A DNA stretch of 64,000 bases, taken from Moringa oleifera. Taxonomy: Eukaryota > Streptophyta > Magnoliopsida > Brassicales > Moringaceae. The position numbers were made by a program, and so were the translations under genes. The notes under the pieces are model-generated. The model saw nothing but the letters and a program-made list of their open reading frames with translations, was not told where the DNA came from and ran no database searches. This document shows positions 48,501-63,500 of this stretch, piece after piece (position 1 is the first letter of the stretch; each line of letters begins with the position of its first letter). Location: contig JAJFZO010000034.1 in NCBI GenBank assembly GCA_021397835.1, positions 2,234,501-2,298,500 on the forward strand, read 5' to 3'.

Positions 48501-51500
48501 TCTTTTCAGTTTGGTGAAATGCCCTTTGTCCTGTCTTATCGTTGGTGTGAAACTTTTGATGCTTTTTTGTTTGCCTTGCAAATGTCCTGAGAAGCCGTAC
48601 GTATTTTCTGTAATAATATTGCTTCAAATTTGATAATGTATATCGAAAAAGATTCTTGTACCTGATTGGTGGGAGCATGTACTGGAATTCTTTTAGTATC
48701 CATGTTTTCTAACTTGGACACTAATGATTTGAAAAATGGTGTAAGGCATTTGTTGTTCCTGTTCTATGTTATGGACAAGTTAGAATTTATGCAGACCTGA
48801 AGCAATCTGAGAAAACAAATCTTCTCTTTTTTTTTTTTTTTTTTTGTTCTTTCAATACAGCAGGTTATATATAGAAAAAATACAAGTTGTCCTACTGAAC
48901 TGTGCATGAAACTATTCACTATCCCTAGAAATTAGCCATAAGCTATGTACAATTAACACTCTATTTTTATGCCCTAGTGACAGCCTAATTTCAATGTCTT
49001 CAGAGCACAGTTTCAGCCTTTTTTTTAGGCCTCACAGCAGCCTAATCCCAGCACATTAACAGCACATTTTGAACCTGAATTTTAGGCCTTAATGGCGGTC
49101 AATTCAGCACATTTAAGATGCATTCTAGCAAGACGTTTTCAAGTTTTTCTCTCTCTTCTTCTTTTGATAGTTCCAGATCAACACTAGTAAAATTTGTTCT
49201 GATGTTTATTTGCTTGAGACTGACAATATGTGGCAAAGCTAATGAGTACTTGTTTTTGTTCTGCAACTACAACTGATATGCATTTCATTATCATGTTTCA
49301 TTGCTTTGTACTTTATTTATATTTACATATGCGCATTTTTTTTGCCAAGTCATGAATCCAACTTTTCACTCAAAGGAGTGCTTTCTACAGGAACTTGTCG
49401 TTGGGGAGAATTTGGCAAAGGAGGGCTATTGTGGGGAGAATGTAGTGCCAGACATTTCGAATGGTTTCAAGGCAATCCTATCACTGAGCTTTTTTCCAAG
49501 GTTTCCCCTTTCAAATGAGTTTACCATTGTTAATATCTAAGCTCGTGTTTTTATTCATCTCTATGTTGTTTGAGAATACTCAGTCTTTTTAGCTACAATG
49601 GTTAGGTAAAAGAACTCTATGGTCTTGATGATGAAGTTTCTTTTAGAAATGTCACCGTGCCTTCAGAAAATAGGCCACGTCCTTTGCATCTTGGAACTGC
49701 AACACAAATTGGTTGGCTTGGTTTCTCATAAACATTTTGATATATAATTTTTCATGTAATACAGTTATGTTACGCGTTGCTGCTTATTTGTTGTGTGTTT
49801 AAAGGTGCCATACCAACCGAAGGGATACCGTGTCTGTTGAAGGTGTTGCTTCCATCAAATTGCTCTGGTCTACCAATACTGTAAGTGATTTATTTATTCT
49901 TTTCTTTTTCTAGATATTCTTCTGTACTATGATGTGCTTTTCTTTTTCCTTTTTATGGCTATGAATTGACAGTGAACAACTCCGAATAGGCCTTTTTTCA
50001 GATCCTTTCAGTCTACATATATTCAGCATGAATTTTTGCTTATTGACCACTTATATTATAGCTCTTCATATCAAGATTGAAATAAAATGAAAGAACGGCC
50101 AAAAACTAGGTAGTTGTTTTTGTCTTTCTTTGGGAGAGGAAAGGAGTATGCACAAGACAGGTTCGAGTCTCTAATTTGTGGAGAGTAACACACATGCGTT
50201 GAAGAATCGTGAGGGAGGACTGCTAGTAATATCAAACCGGGTATGCCTTGCAACTATAATGGGTCAATTGGATGTCGGGATTAGTAGTTGGGAAGGAAAT
50301 GAGGATGGGATCAGGTTGGATGTCACATCGTTGGCAATAGAAAGGGATGGTATGGAAGGTGAGGAAGGAAATGACGCTGCAAAGGTCAATGGTTTAAATA
50401 CTAAGGATGGTCTTGAAGTGGTCTTGATTAAGGAGGTCAATGAGCAAGAGATTTCTAAAGGGTTTTGAAAAATTTAAGCAAAATCTGTAAATCACTAGAT
50501 TTATATTTTGAAGGCATGGAGGAGGAGGCTTTGTCATTATTTACTAGGATTGAAAGAAGAAGATGGTGCGCAAATTCTTAGAGGGGAATGGCAAGCTTTA
50601 TGGGAGGACTTGAGGGATTGTAAGAGGAAGAGTGGAGGGATCCCGTGGTTAATAGGAGGTGATTTCAACGAAATCTTATGTTCACATGAACGAATAGGGG
50701 TAAAAGGTGGAGGCATCTTTTCAAGTGATTTTAGAGAGGTGGTTGTGGAGTTAGAATTGCATGATCTATTAATAGGAGGCTCATTCACATGGTCGAACTT
50801 GAGGGAAAATCCTTCTATGTCTTATTTGGATAGGATTTCATTCTCTAATAGCTAGGAGGAAATTTTTTTAGATATGCAACAAGTGTTATTGCCTAGGCCT
50901 ACTTTTGATCACAATCCGGTGTTTTTGGTGTTAGGAGATATCAAATGGGGACTTTGTCCATTTAGATTCGCAAATATGTGGTTGCTTGTCAAGGACTTTG
51001 GCAAACTTGTGAAGGAGTGGTAGGATGATGCAAATGAGGTAGGAAATGCTAGTTTTGTGGTTGGAAGAAAGTTGAGAGTGGTAAAGGCAAAAGTGAAAGA
51101 GTGGCATAGGGATCAGTTTGAAAGTTTGGGGCAAAAAGAAAGATAATATGTAAAATGAACTGCAGGATCTAGACAGAATAATTATAGAGGGTGGTAGTAG
51201 TGTGGAGGTGCAAAAAAGAAGACTGGAAGTAAACAAAGAACTGTGCAGTTGTTGAAATTGAAGAAATTTCATGGAGGTAGAAATCGAAAGCATTATGGTT
51301 AAGGGTAGGGGATAGAACATTGCATTTTTTCACAAAATAGCAAATGTCTACAAAAGTTGTAATTTTATAAGGGAGATGCATATCGATGGTGAAGTGTTGG
51401 GTGAAAGTGAGAAGTTAATAGAGGGGGTCAGTTGCTACCACAAGAACTTGTACAGAGAAATTCAGAGAGTTGCAGACCAAGTTTAAAAGGATTGGAATTC

Positions 51501-54500
51501 AAACAACTTGATATTGAATTGAAAAGGCATATTGAAAGACAATTTAGGGAGGAAGAAGTTTGGAGTGCATTGAATGAATGTGATGGGGACAAGGGCCCGG
51601 GACCTTACGGCTTTACTATGGAATTCCTAAAAGCTAATTGGCAAGTTGTCAAAGGAGATATATTAAGGATGTTTGCGGAGTTTCATGATAAAGGCAGATT
51701 TGTTAAATCGCTTTTACTCCACTTCTGTCGTGTTAATTCCCAAGATAAAAGGGGCAGTCCACATTAGTGACTATAGACCCATAAGCTAGGTCGGGTGTAT
51801 ATACAAGTTGATGTCAAAGGTGCTAGCTAAACGGATGAGTTTGGTGGTGGAGAAAGTGACTATAGCCCATAGGCTTTTACAGAGAAAGTTGCAGTGGTTT
51901 AGTGTGTAAATTAGACATGGAAAAGGCCTACGCAATGTTTCGTGGGATTTTCTTGCGGCACATGCTAAAGAAGGTAGTAAGTGGAGTAGTTGGATCTCTT
52001 GGTGTATATCTATTGCCTCATATGCAGTGATGGTGAATGGAGGTCCATCAAAATTTTTCAAAGCAATTAGAGAATTAAGATAAGGAGACCTTTCATCACC
52101 ATTGTTATTTCTTGTAGTTTTGGAAGCTCTGGATAGGCTACTCTCCAAAGTTTTTGATAGGGGACTGTTGAATGGTTTTAAATTAGGCAACAATGGGAGT
52201 GAGTTGTCAGTATCACATCTTTTGTTTGTTGATGACACTATCATTTTTTACGAAGAATCTCAGGGGCATTTTATTGATTTTTGAGGCAGCTTCTGATCTA
52301 AGGATTAATTTAAACTGAAGTTGCAGTGATGGGGTTTGTAGAGAACAATAGGTTTTTGGCCTCTCTACTGGGTGGCAAATTGATTGAATTTCCCATGAGG
52401 TATTTGGGACTGCCTTTGGGTGCTAGATGCAAAGAGATTGCAATATGGAATGGTGTAGTGGAGAGGTTTGAACATAAATTAGTGGGCTAAAAAAAAGTAT
52501 CTTTCAAAAGTTGGAAGTTTGACTCTGATAAAGGCTTCACTTGCTAACCTCCCTGTGTACTTCATGTCAATTTTTCCACAAGGAATGTAGCTAGGAGGTT
52601 GGAAATAATGCAAAGAAAATTCTTGTGGGGCGATATAGGTGACTACCGCATGTATCATCTTGTGAAATGGGAGGAGGGTACGAAACTCATGGCTAAAGGT
52701 GGATTGGGGATCAAGAATCCAATGCTCTTCAGTATAAGGCTTTGTTAGGCAAGTGGCTATGAAGGTTCATGGCGGAGAAAAAGGACTATGGAGAGAAGCA
52801 ATGCGAGCCAAACATGGGGAGATGGAAGGGGGATGGATGACTCTAATTGGTAGAGGGGTAGTAGGTGTTTATTTATGGAAGGCAATTAGGAAGGGATGGG
52901 AGGAGTTCAATAAGTGGACTAAGTTCAAACTTGGAAGAGGTGATAGGATACATTTTTGGCATGATAGGTGGTGTGGGGATACAATATTGAGGGACCGTTT
53001 CCTCCTGTCTTTGCTATGACATGTAACAAGGGGGCTTGGGTGAATGATTGCAGGGAGGAAAGTTCTTGGTTTGTGTAACTAAGAAGAAACGCCCAAGATT
53101 GGAAGATAGGGTAGATCGAGGGGTTCTATGTTGCAATTCAAGGTTACTTTCTAGTAGACAACGGAGAAGACATAGTGGTTTGGACTCTTGACAATGGAGG
53201 AAGAAGTGATTTTTTTGTTAAATCTTATTTCAGTGGGCTGTGTAGGGGAGATGAAAAGCTTTGGTTTCCTTGGAAGCAGGTGTGGAAAGTTAAAGTCCCT
53301 CCCAATGTCTCCTTTTTAACTTGGGATGCGGTAACAGGAAAAATTTTGATTATAGATAATCTAAGAAAATGGGAAAAGATATTGATGAATAGATGCTTCA
53401 TGTGCAAAGAGCAAGAAGAAACAGTACAACACCTGCTGCTGGGGTGTAGGTGGACAGTCCAAGTCTGGAATTCAGTTTTGAACATGTTGGGATTTTCATG
53501 GGTAACAGTAGGACAGTTGGCATGGAATTAATGGCATGGGCAGGGACTAGTTTTGGAAAGGATAAAAAAAAAATGTTGGGAAGATGATTCCACATATAGT
53601 TTTTTTGGATTGTTTGGCGTGAGAGAAACAGAAGGGCCTTTGATGATGTTGAAACACCAATAGATGTAATTAGGGAGTCTTGGATTAGTATTTTGAATTT
53701 CTAGAAATTATTTTGTAAATGAGGAAGAATTAGTTGATATCACAGTATCATTGAGTTCCTAGACTAGCAACAAATGTAAAGGGATGCACCCCCTCGGTGC
53801 TTAGTATATAATATATTATCTTTGTTTCTGGTTTTAAAAAAAAAAAAGGATTTGTTCAAATGTATCAAACTAGGGCATAAAGAGTTTGGAGGAATGTGGT
53901 TGGTTGAATTTTGCATGCACCTAAATATGTTATCATCTACACATGTATGCTTACACAAACACAAGCAGAAACATGCACATCTTATGTGAAAATATACATA
54001 GCTGTATGTGCATGTGTATGTGAGTGCATCTATACTCTCAATTTAGACCATAGTTGAATGAAGATGTTAATGATAATGACATTTCTGAGATATTTGATTT
54101 CCTTTTTCACGTTTTCACGCACTATTTGTTTATCAGTGGAATATATGTTCTAGTGTGCTTGAATGTGATTGAATCTAAGCCCTTTTTTCATCATTGAGCC
54201 TTTGGACCGAGTAATCTCTAACTTATTTAAAGAAGATTTAAGATAACATGATTAATATTTTGATCCTCACAATTCTTACTAAGAAAAATATTTTAAATTA
54301 ACGTTGGTTTCGCAAAATGATACTTGGAGGTATGTAGAGCATGGAAATTTTTTGAGTAAGTTTCATTTCATGGCCATTATGTGATAAAAATTTCTGCTGT
54401 CTCACTTTTGATATCATAGTTCCATTTACTATTGATCTTTGTTAATAGGATGAAAAATGCTTCTGCTTCCTCCCCAAATAAATGAATAACTCCCGCCTAT

Positions 54501-57500
54501 TATTTGTCTCTTTTGTACGAAACTAGGCGTAATGTCATTTGCATTTTTGCATTTTACATGGTTTATGTTCTTATTGATATTTATTGTATTGGATAATTTT
54601 TCTTTTCTAATCTGATTTCAAATGATATTCATTGGTGTTGAAAAACTTGTATTGCATTTTAAATTTTGATGCCTTTAAATTCTAATTTCAGAGAGGAAGT
54701 TGTGATGCCTTATAAATGTCCTGGTCTATCTGAATGAATTGATCAACTTTTACTTTGGTGTGTGTAACCTGTTGTACAAGTTAACACATTTTACTCGAGT
54801 GGACAATTTGAGACTTCCAATGCAGTTTGAATTTGCTCAAGTTGGATATTGATCAGCTTAAACCAAGAAGGTCAAACATAGCAAATTGGATGTCAAGTAT
54901 GAACTCTCTTGTAAACTTTGTCGTCTGAAATCAGATTTATAAAAGTTAATTGCATTAAATTTTAACTTTGTGATAACATTTGTCATTCTGCAATTAGCTT
55001 GATAGAAGCTAATGAAATAGAATTACAAACCATGGAAATTGCTAAAGTTTATGTTAGTAATCATTTATATTGGATTCTTCAAGTTTGATGTTGCTTGATT
55101 TATCTTGATGCATTATTGAGGGGGAGACAAATAATTGATGTTGTTCTTATTGCAAACAAAGTAGTGGTTAGTCAAAGGAAAGGAGGGAGGGAAGGTATTA
55201 TGTGTAAACTGGATATGGAAGAAGCCTGTGGCCGTGTCTCATGGGACTTTTTGCTGTATATGTTAAGAAGGGTGGTATGCAGTACTTAATGGTGTAATTG
55301 GATGTCGTGGTGCATGGTAAATGGCTGCCCTTCTGGTTTTTTCGGGGCAACCAGGGGCCTTAAGTAGGGGGAACCCTTGTCTCCTCTGTTGTTCATCTTA
55401 GTAATGAAAGCGTTGGATGGGTTACTGACCATGGTTGTTAATATAGGGCTGTTGGAGGGGTTTAAAGTGGGCAGTGAACGAAGGGAGGTAGAGGTGTCGC
55501 ATCTTTTGTTTGTCGACGGCACTTATATTTTGCAAAGCAAAAGAAGAGCAAGTAGTTAATTTGAGGATCCTTTCCTGGTTTTCGAAGCTGTTTCTGAGCT
55601 AAAGATAAATCTGAGTAAGATGAAAATTGCAGGGTGCTGCTGAAAACGATGGACTGTTAGCCTCTTTAATGGGAGCTAAGTTGACTAAGCTGCCAATGAA
55701 GTATCTGGAACTTCCTTTGGGTGTTAGATACAAGGACGCCACGATATAGAATGGACCTGTGGAAAGATTCGAAAGGAAATTAGCATGATGGAAGAAAAAG
55801 TATTTATCTAAAGCCGGAAGGTTAACTTTGATGAAGACAACCCTTGCTAATTTACTTGTTTATTACATGTCGATGTTCCCCCAACAAGTCGGAGGTAATA
55901 CAAAGTTTCTGTGGAGCAATGTAGAGGACTGTGATCTGCACGTGGCTATGGAGGTTCATGTCAGAGAGGGAGGGTTTGTGGAGGAGGCTAATAAGGGTGA
56001 AATATGGGAACTAGAAGGGAGTTAGATGACGATAAGTGGCAGGGGCTTTATTGGAGTTGGGGAGTGGAGGGCTATCAGAAAAGGGTGGGAGGAGTTTAAG
56101 GTGTGTATTGGGTTTTTAACTTAGGAAGGGGAGATAAGATTAAGTTTTGGCATGATAGGTGGTGTTGGAATATACCCTTAAGGGAGTTATTTCCTGCTGT
56201 GTTTTCCTTAGCATGCAACAAAGAAGCTTGGGTGAGTGTGTGCCAGGAGGGAGACTTCTGGTTTGTGCAGTTAAGGAGAATTGCTCAAGACTGGGAAGTT
56301 GGGCAGATTGCACGGTTGTATGTTTTGATCTAGAGGCTCAGTACAGTGGATAATGTGGAGGATTCATGGTCTGGAAATTGGGAAAGTAGATGTGGAGAAC
56401 TAATGCTCCTTCCAACGTTACCTTTTTCACTGGGGAAGCAGTGAATGGGAGGATTTTGACGATTGACAACCTAAAGAAATGAGGCAAGATTTTGGTGAAC
56501 TGATCTTACTTGTGCAAAGAGCAGGAGAAAACTGTTTACCGCCTCCTGGGTGCAGGTAGACTAACCAGATATGGCAGTCGGTACTGGGTCTCTCTTGGGT
56601 ACAGGCAGGGTCAGTAGTATGGGAGTTAGTGGCACGGACAGGGCAAGGGTTAGGGAAAGAAAAGAGGAGACTGGAGAGGCTGACACAGTAACTAATTTTT
56701 TGGGGCATTTGACGTGAGAGGAAGAGAGGGGCTTTTAATAGTTTGGAGGCACCTTTATGTGTAATTAAAGAGTCTTAGATTGGAGTAAGATGACTAACTT
56801 AGTTGATATCATAGGATTACTAACTTTCTAGACTAACCACGTTTGTAATGGGAGGCACCCCCTTGGTGCTCGGTAAATAGTACACACACTTTTCTTTTTG
56901 TTCAAATAAAATTTTGATGCATTAGATCTAAAAAAGTGAATTTTGATTCATTGCTTGATTTGCCACTGATTGGACTGATTATATTTGTATTATATTGCAA
57001 CTGAAATCTGATGTATTTTAGTTTTAACTAACCAGATTTTCTTAGTTAATCTAATTATGAAGTAAATAAAATGTTGCTTCCATCTGTTAAGTTGTCAACA
57101 TATTTGTGATTAAGCTTTTATTTGAACTTTTTGTAGCTGACTAAATTGCTTTAAGTTTTCCCTTATTTTGTTACTGCTACTTTCTCAGGTATATTAGGGA
57201 TCTTCTTCTCAATCCTCCTGCTTATGAGATTGCATCAACAATTCAAGGTGGGTTGTAATACTTGTTATATGGATTCTTGTCATCCTTGTCTGCATTCCTA
57301 TTGGGCTTATAGAGGGTCCTGAAATGTGCCAAATGCAAAGTCCTAGTTACTCTATTGTAGGAGTCAAGTTGTGCATGAAAATTGTTATGTTATTCTGATA
57401 CTTCCCATATGTCCCAAACTTTTGAACCTCACAGGATAAGGACAAGAACTTTATCTTCCTGTAGTGAAATGTGGTTCGCTCTTCTACGCTTTGCTTCCAA

Positions 57501-60500
57501 GAAACAGTTTTTGGTGATACTTACACATAAAATTCTTAGTGCGGCAATATAAATACTTTGTTCATTTGAGTAGTTTAATACGTATAGTTGTAATTGAAAA
57601 TAAATTATCTCAGAAGCAACTCGATTTATTCATCAAGAAAGAGGGCTTCACTTTCAACATACCGCTGATTTTTTTCATAATAATTTGTTGTGATTTTTCT
57701 CTTTCTGTTTTAATGTCTGTACTGGGAGAACATGATAATCAAGATATTTCTCTACATGTCCAATCAAACAAGGTGTACCTGTTCTGTGGCTAACCAGAGA
57801 GGTAGTGATTTTCATTGTCTGAGATTGTGTAGAAAATTATGGATTCTTGTAATCATTTTTTTTTTCTTTTTTTTGTATCAGAAACAAAGAGACCAAAATT
57901 GTACATATGAAGAACCAAGGGGGATTCTTCAAATCATTATCATGCAGTGTTCTTGAAATAATGTTTTCTTCTCATTTCTGATGAATTAACAAATCATCAA
58001 TACCAAAAAACACACAAAATGGGGGAAGGGCGAGTATAAAACCAATTCATGTTGATATAGATTTATTTCTGCTAGAAGTTTTGTACTAAGGTGTGTTTCT
58101 TTGTGCAGCAACATGCCAGCTAATGAACAAAGTTGCGTGCTCAATTCCTGAATTTACTTGTGTTTCATCCGCAAAGGTTCCATTCTAATTGCTTTATGAG
58201 TGTTTTACAAGCAGAAGAAACTATGCATGTATGGTATACTTGTTGGCTTCTGTTTATGAATGTGTTTCCTTTTTGCAAAAGAAGATCAGTTTGGAAGGCT
58301 GATTATCTTTCTTTCTTTGGTCTTGTATAACTAGCTTATTATTTCTTCATGGTAGCTTTAGAAGAATTTGTGGCTAATTCGTGCAAGCTTCTTGTCTTCT
58401 CCATAACGAGATCCATATTTCTTTGCAGGATAGTGCGTACTTTTTTTTTTTTTTTTAAATTAGAAACACGTGTATTTTTTATATTGCCTTTGATGGTTCC
58501 AACAGGGTGCCTCCCATTTACAAGTATAAAACCTAGAGATAAGGAGTTCTATCAACTTCACAAATTCCTCCTCATTTACAATGATGTGTATTGTGTTGGG
58601 CCGGCACTAGTGTGTCGTGCCAATTCTCTAAAGGTACTCGGCCCAGCAGAGCTCTCTGTCCAAGCACATTTAAATCATGCTTGGTTCATACTATTTTGAC
58701 CTTCCCATTTGTAGCCCATTTCTTTTAGTTAGTTAAAAAAATTATATTTTACATAAATTAGAAGTTGGTAATTTTCACAAAGTTAATTGAAACAAAGAAC
58801 ATAAACTTTTATGTCTATTAGGTTGAGCTCGATAAATCAATATATACAAAATCTCCAATGGAAAAAATTATAGCTTATCTGTAGTTTTAAATCTTTGATT
58901 TAGTAAAAAACTTAATTGTATCATTGTAATTACATTTTGAAATTAGAGGTTTTGTGTAATAAAATGTGTAAGAATTTGTGGTATTTATTTTTGTTAAATT
59001 TATCCAAAATACCCTTAGAAACTAACCTTTCATAGTTTTTGGAAGGGATAAGTTAGTCGTTGTATGTTATTAAAGTCAAATTATTCATTTTGATAATTTT
59101 TCTCTAAAAACTAGCAATTATATAGTTATTGGAAGGGGTAAAAATGTCATTTTGAAGGGGGAGAATATTTGAACTTTTAACTGTTATGGATCAGCGTGCT
59201 GTAAGTATCAAGCTGGTGCAAAGCATGGCTTTATTTTTAAATCACACAAATCATGCCTAATATGACTGTCAGGCTGGTTATGCCTGCACATGTGCTGACC
59301 AGCCCATTTGCCACCTCTAGGCATGCTTGTATTACCCTCTCTTTATCTCTCTCTCATTTTATCTTTCTCTCTCGCTCTGTCTCTCTCCCCTTTCTATGTT
59401 TCTTTGACAGGCATACTTGTATATACATTGGCATTGACATGCCTCTGTGCACATTTAAGGTGTTTTGTTGTGAAAGATTACTATTAATTTATCCTTCTGG
59501 TATCAGTTATGTGAGCTTTAGAAGACCATATGTTTCTATTGCAATATATCTAAAGAATTAGTATTGCCTAATGTAAGTAGAGTAACACAATTGTTGTCAT
59601 TATGAAAATAATATATCTTCAACTCAAGGTCTATGTCGTCCTACTTTGATCCCTTTGCATCTTTACTCAGTTATTGGATAAATGCACTTTCTTCCCTCAA
59701 AGCTCTAAATATTTAAGCTTCCAGAGGCCTATCTTTTTAATTTGGAAGATTATTATTCAGTTTCTAGGTGTGTACTTGGCAAATTATTGTGATAGAGGTG
59801 ATCTGCTATGGACTCGGACTTATTAATACAGCATACCTTTTATTAACAAATTATATTTAAAAGGTGATTCAGTCAAGTGCTATGATGGAGGACGATCGAC
59901 TTTCTACTAATATATGCAACTACAGAATTCGAAGCCAACACTACATATCTTGGAAGATCATGCTCGAAGATTTCTAGTGTCAAAGAGCGCAGAAGTTTTT
60001 ATGTTGGCTAAAATCTTTAGTTAATATGCATTGGATTTTCAGCTTTAAGTCTTGCAGTTTACAGTGCAGAGAACCCGTCACCTGAAAATCATGGATTCAA
60101 AATAACAGAAATGAAGATAACTAAGCATCATCACTACTCTTGCCGCTATTAGCATACAGTTTTAATAAGTAGTGCAATTAATGGTTCTTGCAGAAACTAT
60201 TCACCGCAAGTGATGGTGTTAAATCCTCCCCTCTCCTTTAATTTGTTCCTAATCCATTGGTTGACATGGACAAGTGACTGCTTGAATATGCACTTTGCAT
60301 TCTGTTAGTAGGAGCATAGAGAAGTTATTTTACATTTAGGACATAGGTTGGTATGTCAAATCAGGTTTCTAATGTTTTATTAATCTGATACTATATGAGC
60401 CTAAGCCAGTCCTTCCATTAGGCTTTTCTGTTGGTTGTGTTTGATGGATATCTTGGTGCCTCTCATATTTTATATACTTGTTTAGTGTAAAGGATTTTCT

Positions 60501-63500
60501 TTTGATGTGGTTTTCTGTCATTCTCATCTCTTGTTGATAATATTTTCAAATTAGAATGTTCTTCTTATACAAGCGTTATTCCTTTTTCTTTTTGAACTTC
60601 TGCAAGCTCGTTCTGCACATATTATTCTTTTATTAATTCACCTTCCTTAACTAATTCCTAGGCATGTCTATGTGTGTGCAGCTTGTGAAGCTACTTGAAC
60701 AGCGGGAGGCCAATCACATTGAGTTTTGCAGAATTAAAAGCGTACTTGATGAAATATTGCACATGTATAGACACCCAGAACTCAGTGAAATCCTGAAATT
60801 ATTGATGGACCCTACATGGGTGGCAACTGGATTGAAAATTGACTTTGAGACATTTGTAAGTTGAAAGTAATATTATGTATATGTTTGTGTTTGTTTAAAT
60901 TTATTATTTCCTCATTGAGACATATATAGTTAATTTTTTACAAGATTGCGCGTAAATTTCAAGCAAGAAAAACCCACTGATTCCATACTACTGATGTAGA
61001 ATTTACTGTTTGAGATGCCTTGTTTAAAACTGAGCAAATTTTAAGGTTATTTGGTCATTTTAATACATTGAGTGGATTAAACATGCCACCTGTGGTTTAT
61101 AAGGAATGCTTTGTATCCCTGGGGTTTAGTTCATTATCCTTTTTTATTTTTGAATCAATTGTCAGTGCAGGTGTGAAGTGCTTTTATCAAGTTTGCACCT
61201 TTTAGAGAAGACTTTTCTTTTAAGGGAATCTGTGAAATGTTCACTATAGATTTGATAGATCATCTCTAATTATAAATTTTCCTTTACTAGTTAGCCATTT
61301 GGTTTTCTATTTTTTCTCATAAGAATTTTGAGTCATTTTGTTGTAAATATAAATGATTTACTTGAGCCAATAATCTTGAAGGGGGTATAAATAATGATGC
61401 TACTTTCACATTTATTGTGTATGTAAATGCATCTATAGAGTAACCCATCAAACTTTTCGCTATGAAGAAAGAAAACAAAGTGGTCTTAGCTCCATAGGTA
61501 TGACTTATCTTGAAAATCTTACACTTGAGTTTTGGTTTTTGGATGGAAGATGCATTCGATATCTTCTCGGACAATGGGTTCTTGTATTCTATTGCTGGAA
61601 ATTTGTTTAGAAAATTAGGAATGTGCTGTTATTAGTGGAATTAAATTTCTTGGACAGAAAGTGGAAAGTTGGAACATCATCTTTGCCTGTTGCCCATGTA
61701 TATTGCTTGAAGCAGGTTCTTTCATTCTTGTTTATCCTTTTGTTGTTTTTTCTTCTTCCTGTCTTCCTTATCTTTTCTCTTACATGTAACTGTTCTCCAT
61801 CCAAACAGGTCCAAATGTTATTGAGATCATACAAGCATATACAAGTTGGGCATTTATTTCATGAAATTTAACATTTTTGGTGCAACGTAAAGCCTTGGGC
61901 CTGAAATATAGCTAGCATCTAAAAAGCTTGAAATTTCCGGGAGCCTAGAAATGAGACGGGGCTTTCTCTCATGATAGCATGATTTTGCATCTTCATGGAG
62001 GATGATATAACCTATGATGAATTATGTTTAAACTTGTGTTACTCCATGAGAAGTTTGTGCTCAGGTGTGAATGGTTATTCTCCCACTCTGTCAGCATGAG
62101 GCCTTATCTTTAACAAGTCCTCTTGACCATTTTTCTTCAGTAATTATGATTTGTTCAACTGACACAAAATTGCACTTGTTACTTCTTGTTGGCATCTATT
62201 TTGGTCTGAGGCTTTTAGTTCAAACACAAGAGAAATGATTAATATGCCTTCCAAAGCTCTCAACAATGCTTTAGAATGTTCATTTGACATCTTTTATGTT
62301 CTCATGCTTTAGAAAATATTCAAGGTTTGCTTTTGAATTAGCAGTAAAACCTTTGTATACAGGTTGCACCCCCTTAGTGCTACTGCATATAATAATACTC
62401 CCTATGTTTCTGCTGAAAAAAAAAAAAAGAAGAATTGGTAGTAGACCTGGAAAGAAATATTCAGTGATATGCTTAGACTCGTTTCTTTCTCTTTAGCCCA
62501 TACAAGCTGTTTCCTTCAATTTATGAATATCTTGTATGGTGTCTACTAGGCCCCCCAAAATGGTCGAAAGGAACAAATATTTTCTTTTGATATTGTTTGT
62601 ATGATTTTAAAATGTTTCTGTTACTATATTGCTTGTTTTTTCCATGATTATGCTAAGCACAATTCTCCATGACTTTTGAAAGGATATACTAATATTAGCT
62701 ATCCTTGATTTCTGTAGGTTAACCAATGTGAATGGACTTCGTGTAAAATAGGTGAAATGATCTCTCTAGAGGATGATATCGATCAGAAAATAAATTCATA
62801 TGATAATATTCCTAATGAATTTTTTGAGGATATGGAAACGTCATGGAAAAATCGTGTGAAGAGAATCCATATAGAGGAAGAATATGCAGAAGTGGAGAGG
62901 GCAGCTGAGGCCTTATCTTTCGCGGTAAGACTTGGAGAATTTACTTTTCCAGTTAGGGTGGGTTATCCCCTGGAAGACTGTTATTCTAATATTGTTTCTT
63001 TCTGATACTTGCTTTTGTTTGGTGATCTTGTAGATATCTTCCTCTTCAGATTTTATAACCAATTTGTCATGTATGACCTATTCTTGTCAGTACTAAGAAG
63101 TTTATGTTCTATTGTTTGACATGCTATTTTTTACCATCATTAGATCATATGGGATGTCCGTCATCTTTGTGGCCTGGAGTTCATTTTTTTCTTAAGGGAT
63201 TCCTTTTCTGTTCTTAAAAAAATTTCCATTTTACCAGTGGTATTATTGTATCTCTCCTGAAGAACTGAGTAAGAGCATTGAATTAGTCATGCTATAAGAA
63301 TCTTCATTTTCATTACTCTCGCATGTATTTTATGGGTCGCCTGCTTTCTTTTTGGGAGTCAAATCAATCATGGTTGTCATCCCCTTGCCGTAGTTTTTAT
63401 TCACTTTAAATCCTTTGACTTTCAAGGATGCTTTTACTTTTTGATGTAATACACATTAACTTAGTATGCTATTTCGGTTAATATCCTATTTTGATTAGAT

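Noticed and set aside
48391..48721. Open frames on both strands in MSH1 intron 9
   Set aside because: No recognisable domain and no splice link to MSH1.
50155..50180. tRNA-like CAGGTTCGAGTCTC
   Set aside because: Resembles a T-arm or box B, but no acceptor, D or anticodon arm can be drawn around it; it is probably chance or part of the LINE edge.
53785..56900. GC-rich GCACCCCC words read as CRISPR-like or regulatory repeats
   Set aside because: They are the 3' tails of LINE copies, about 3 kb apart, each followed by an A-rich end; no regular spacing.
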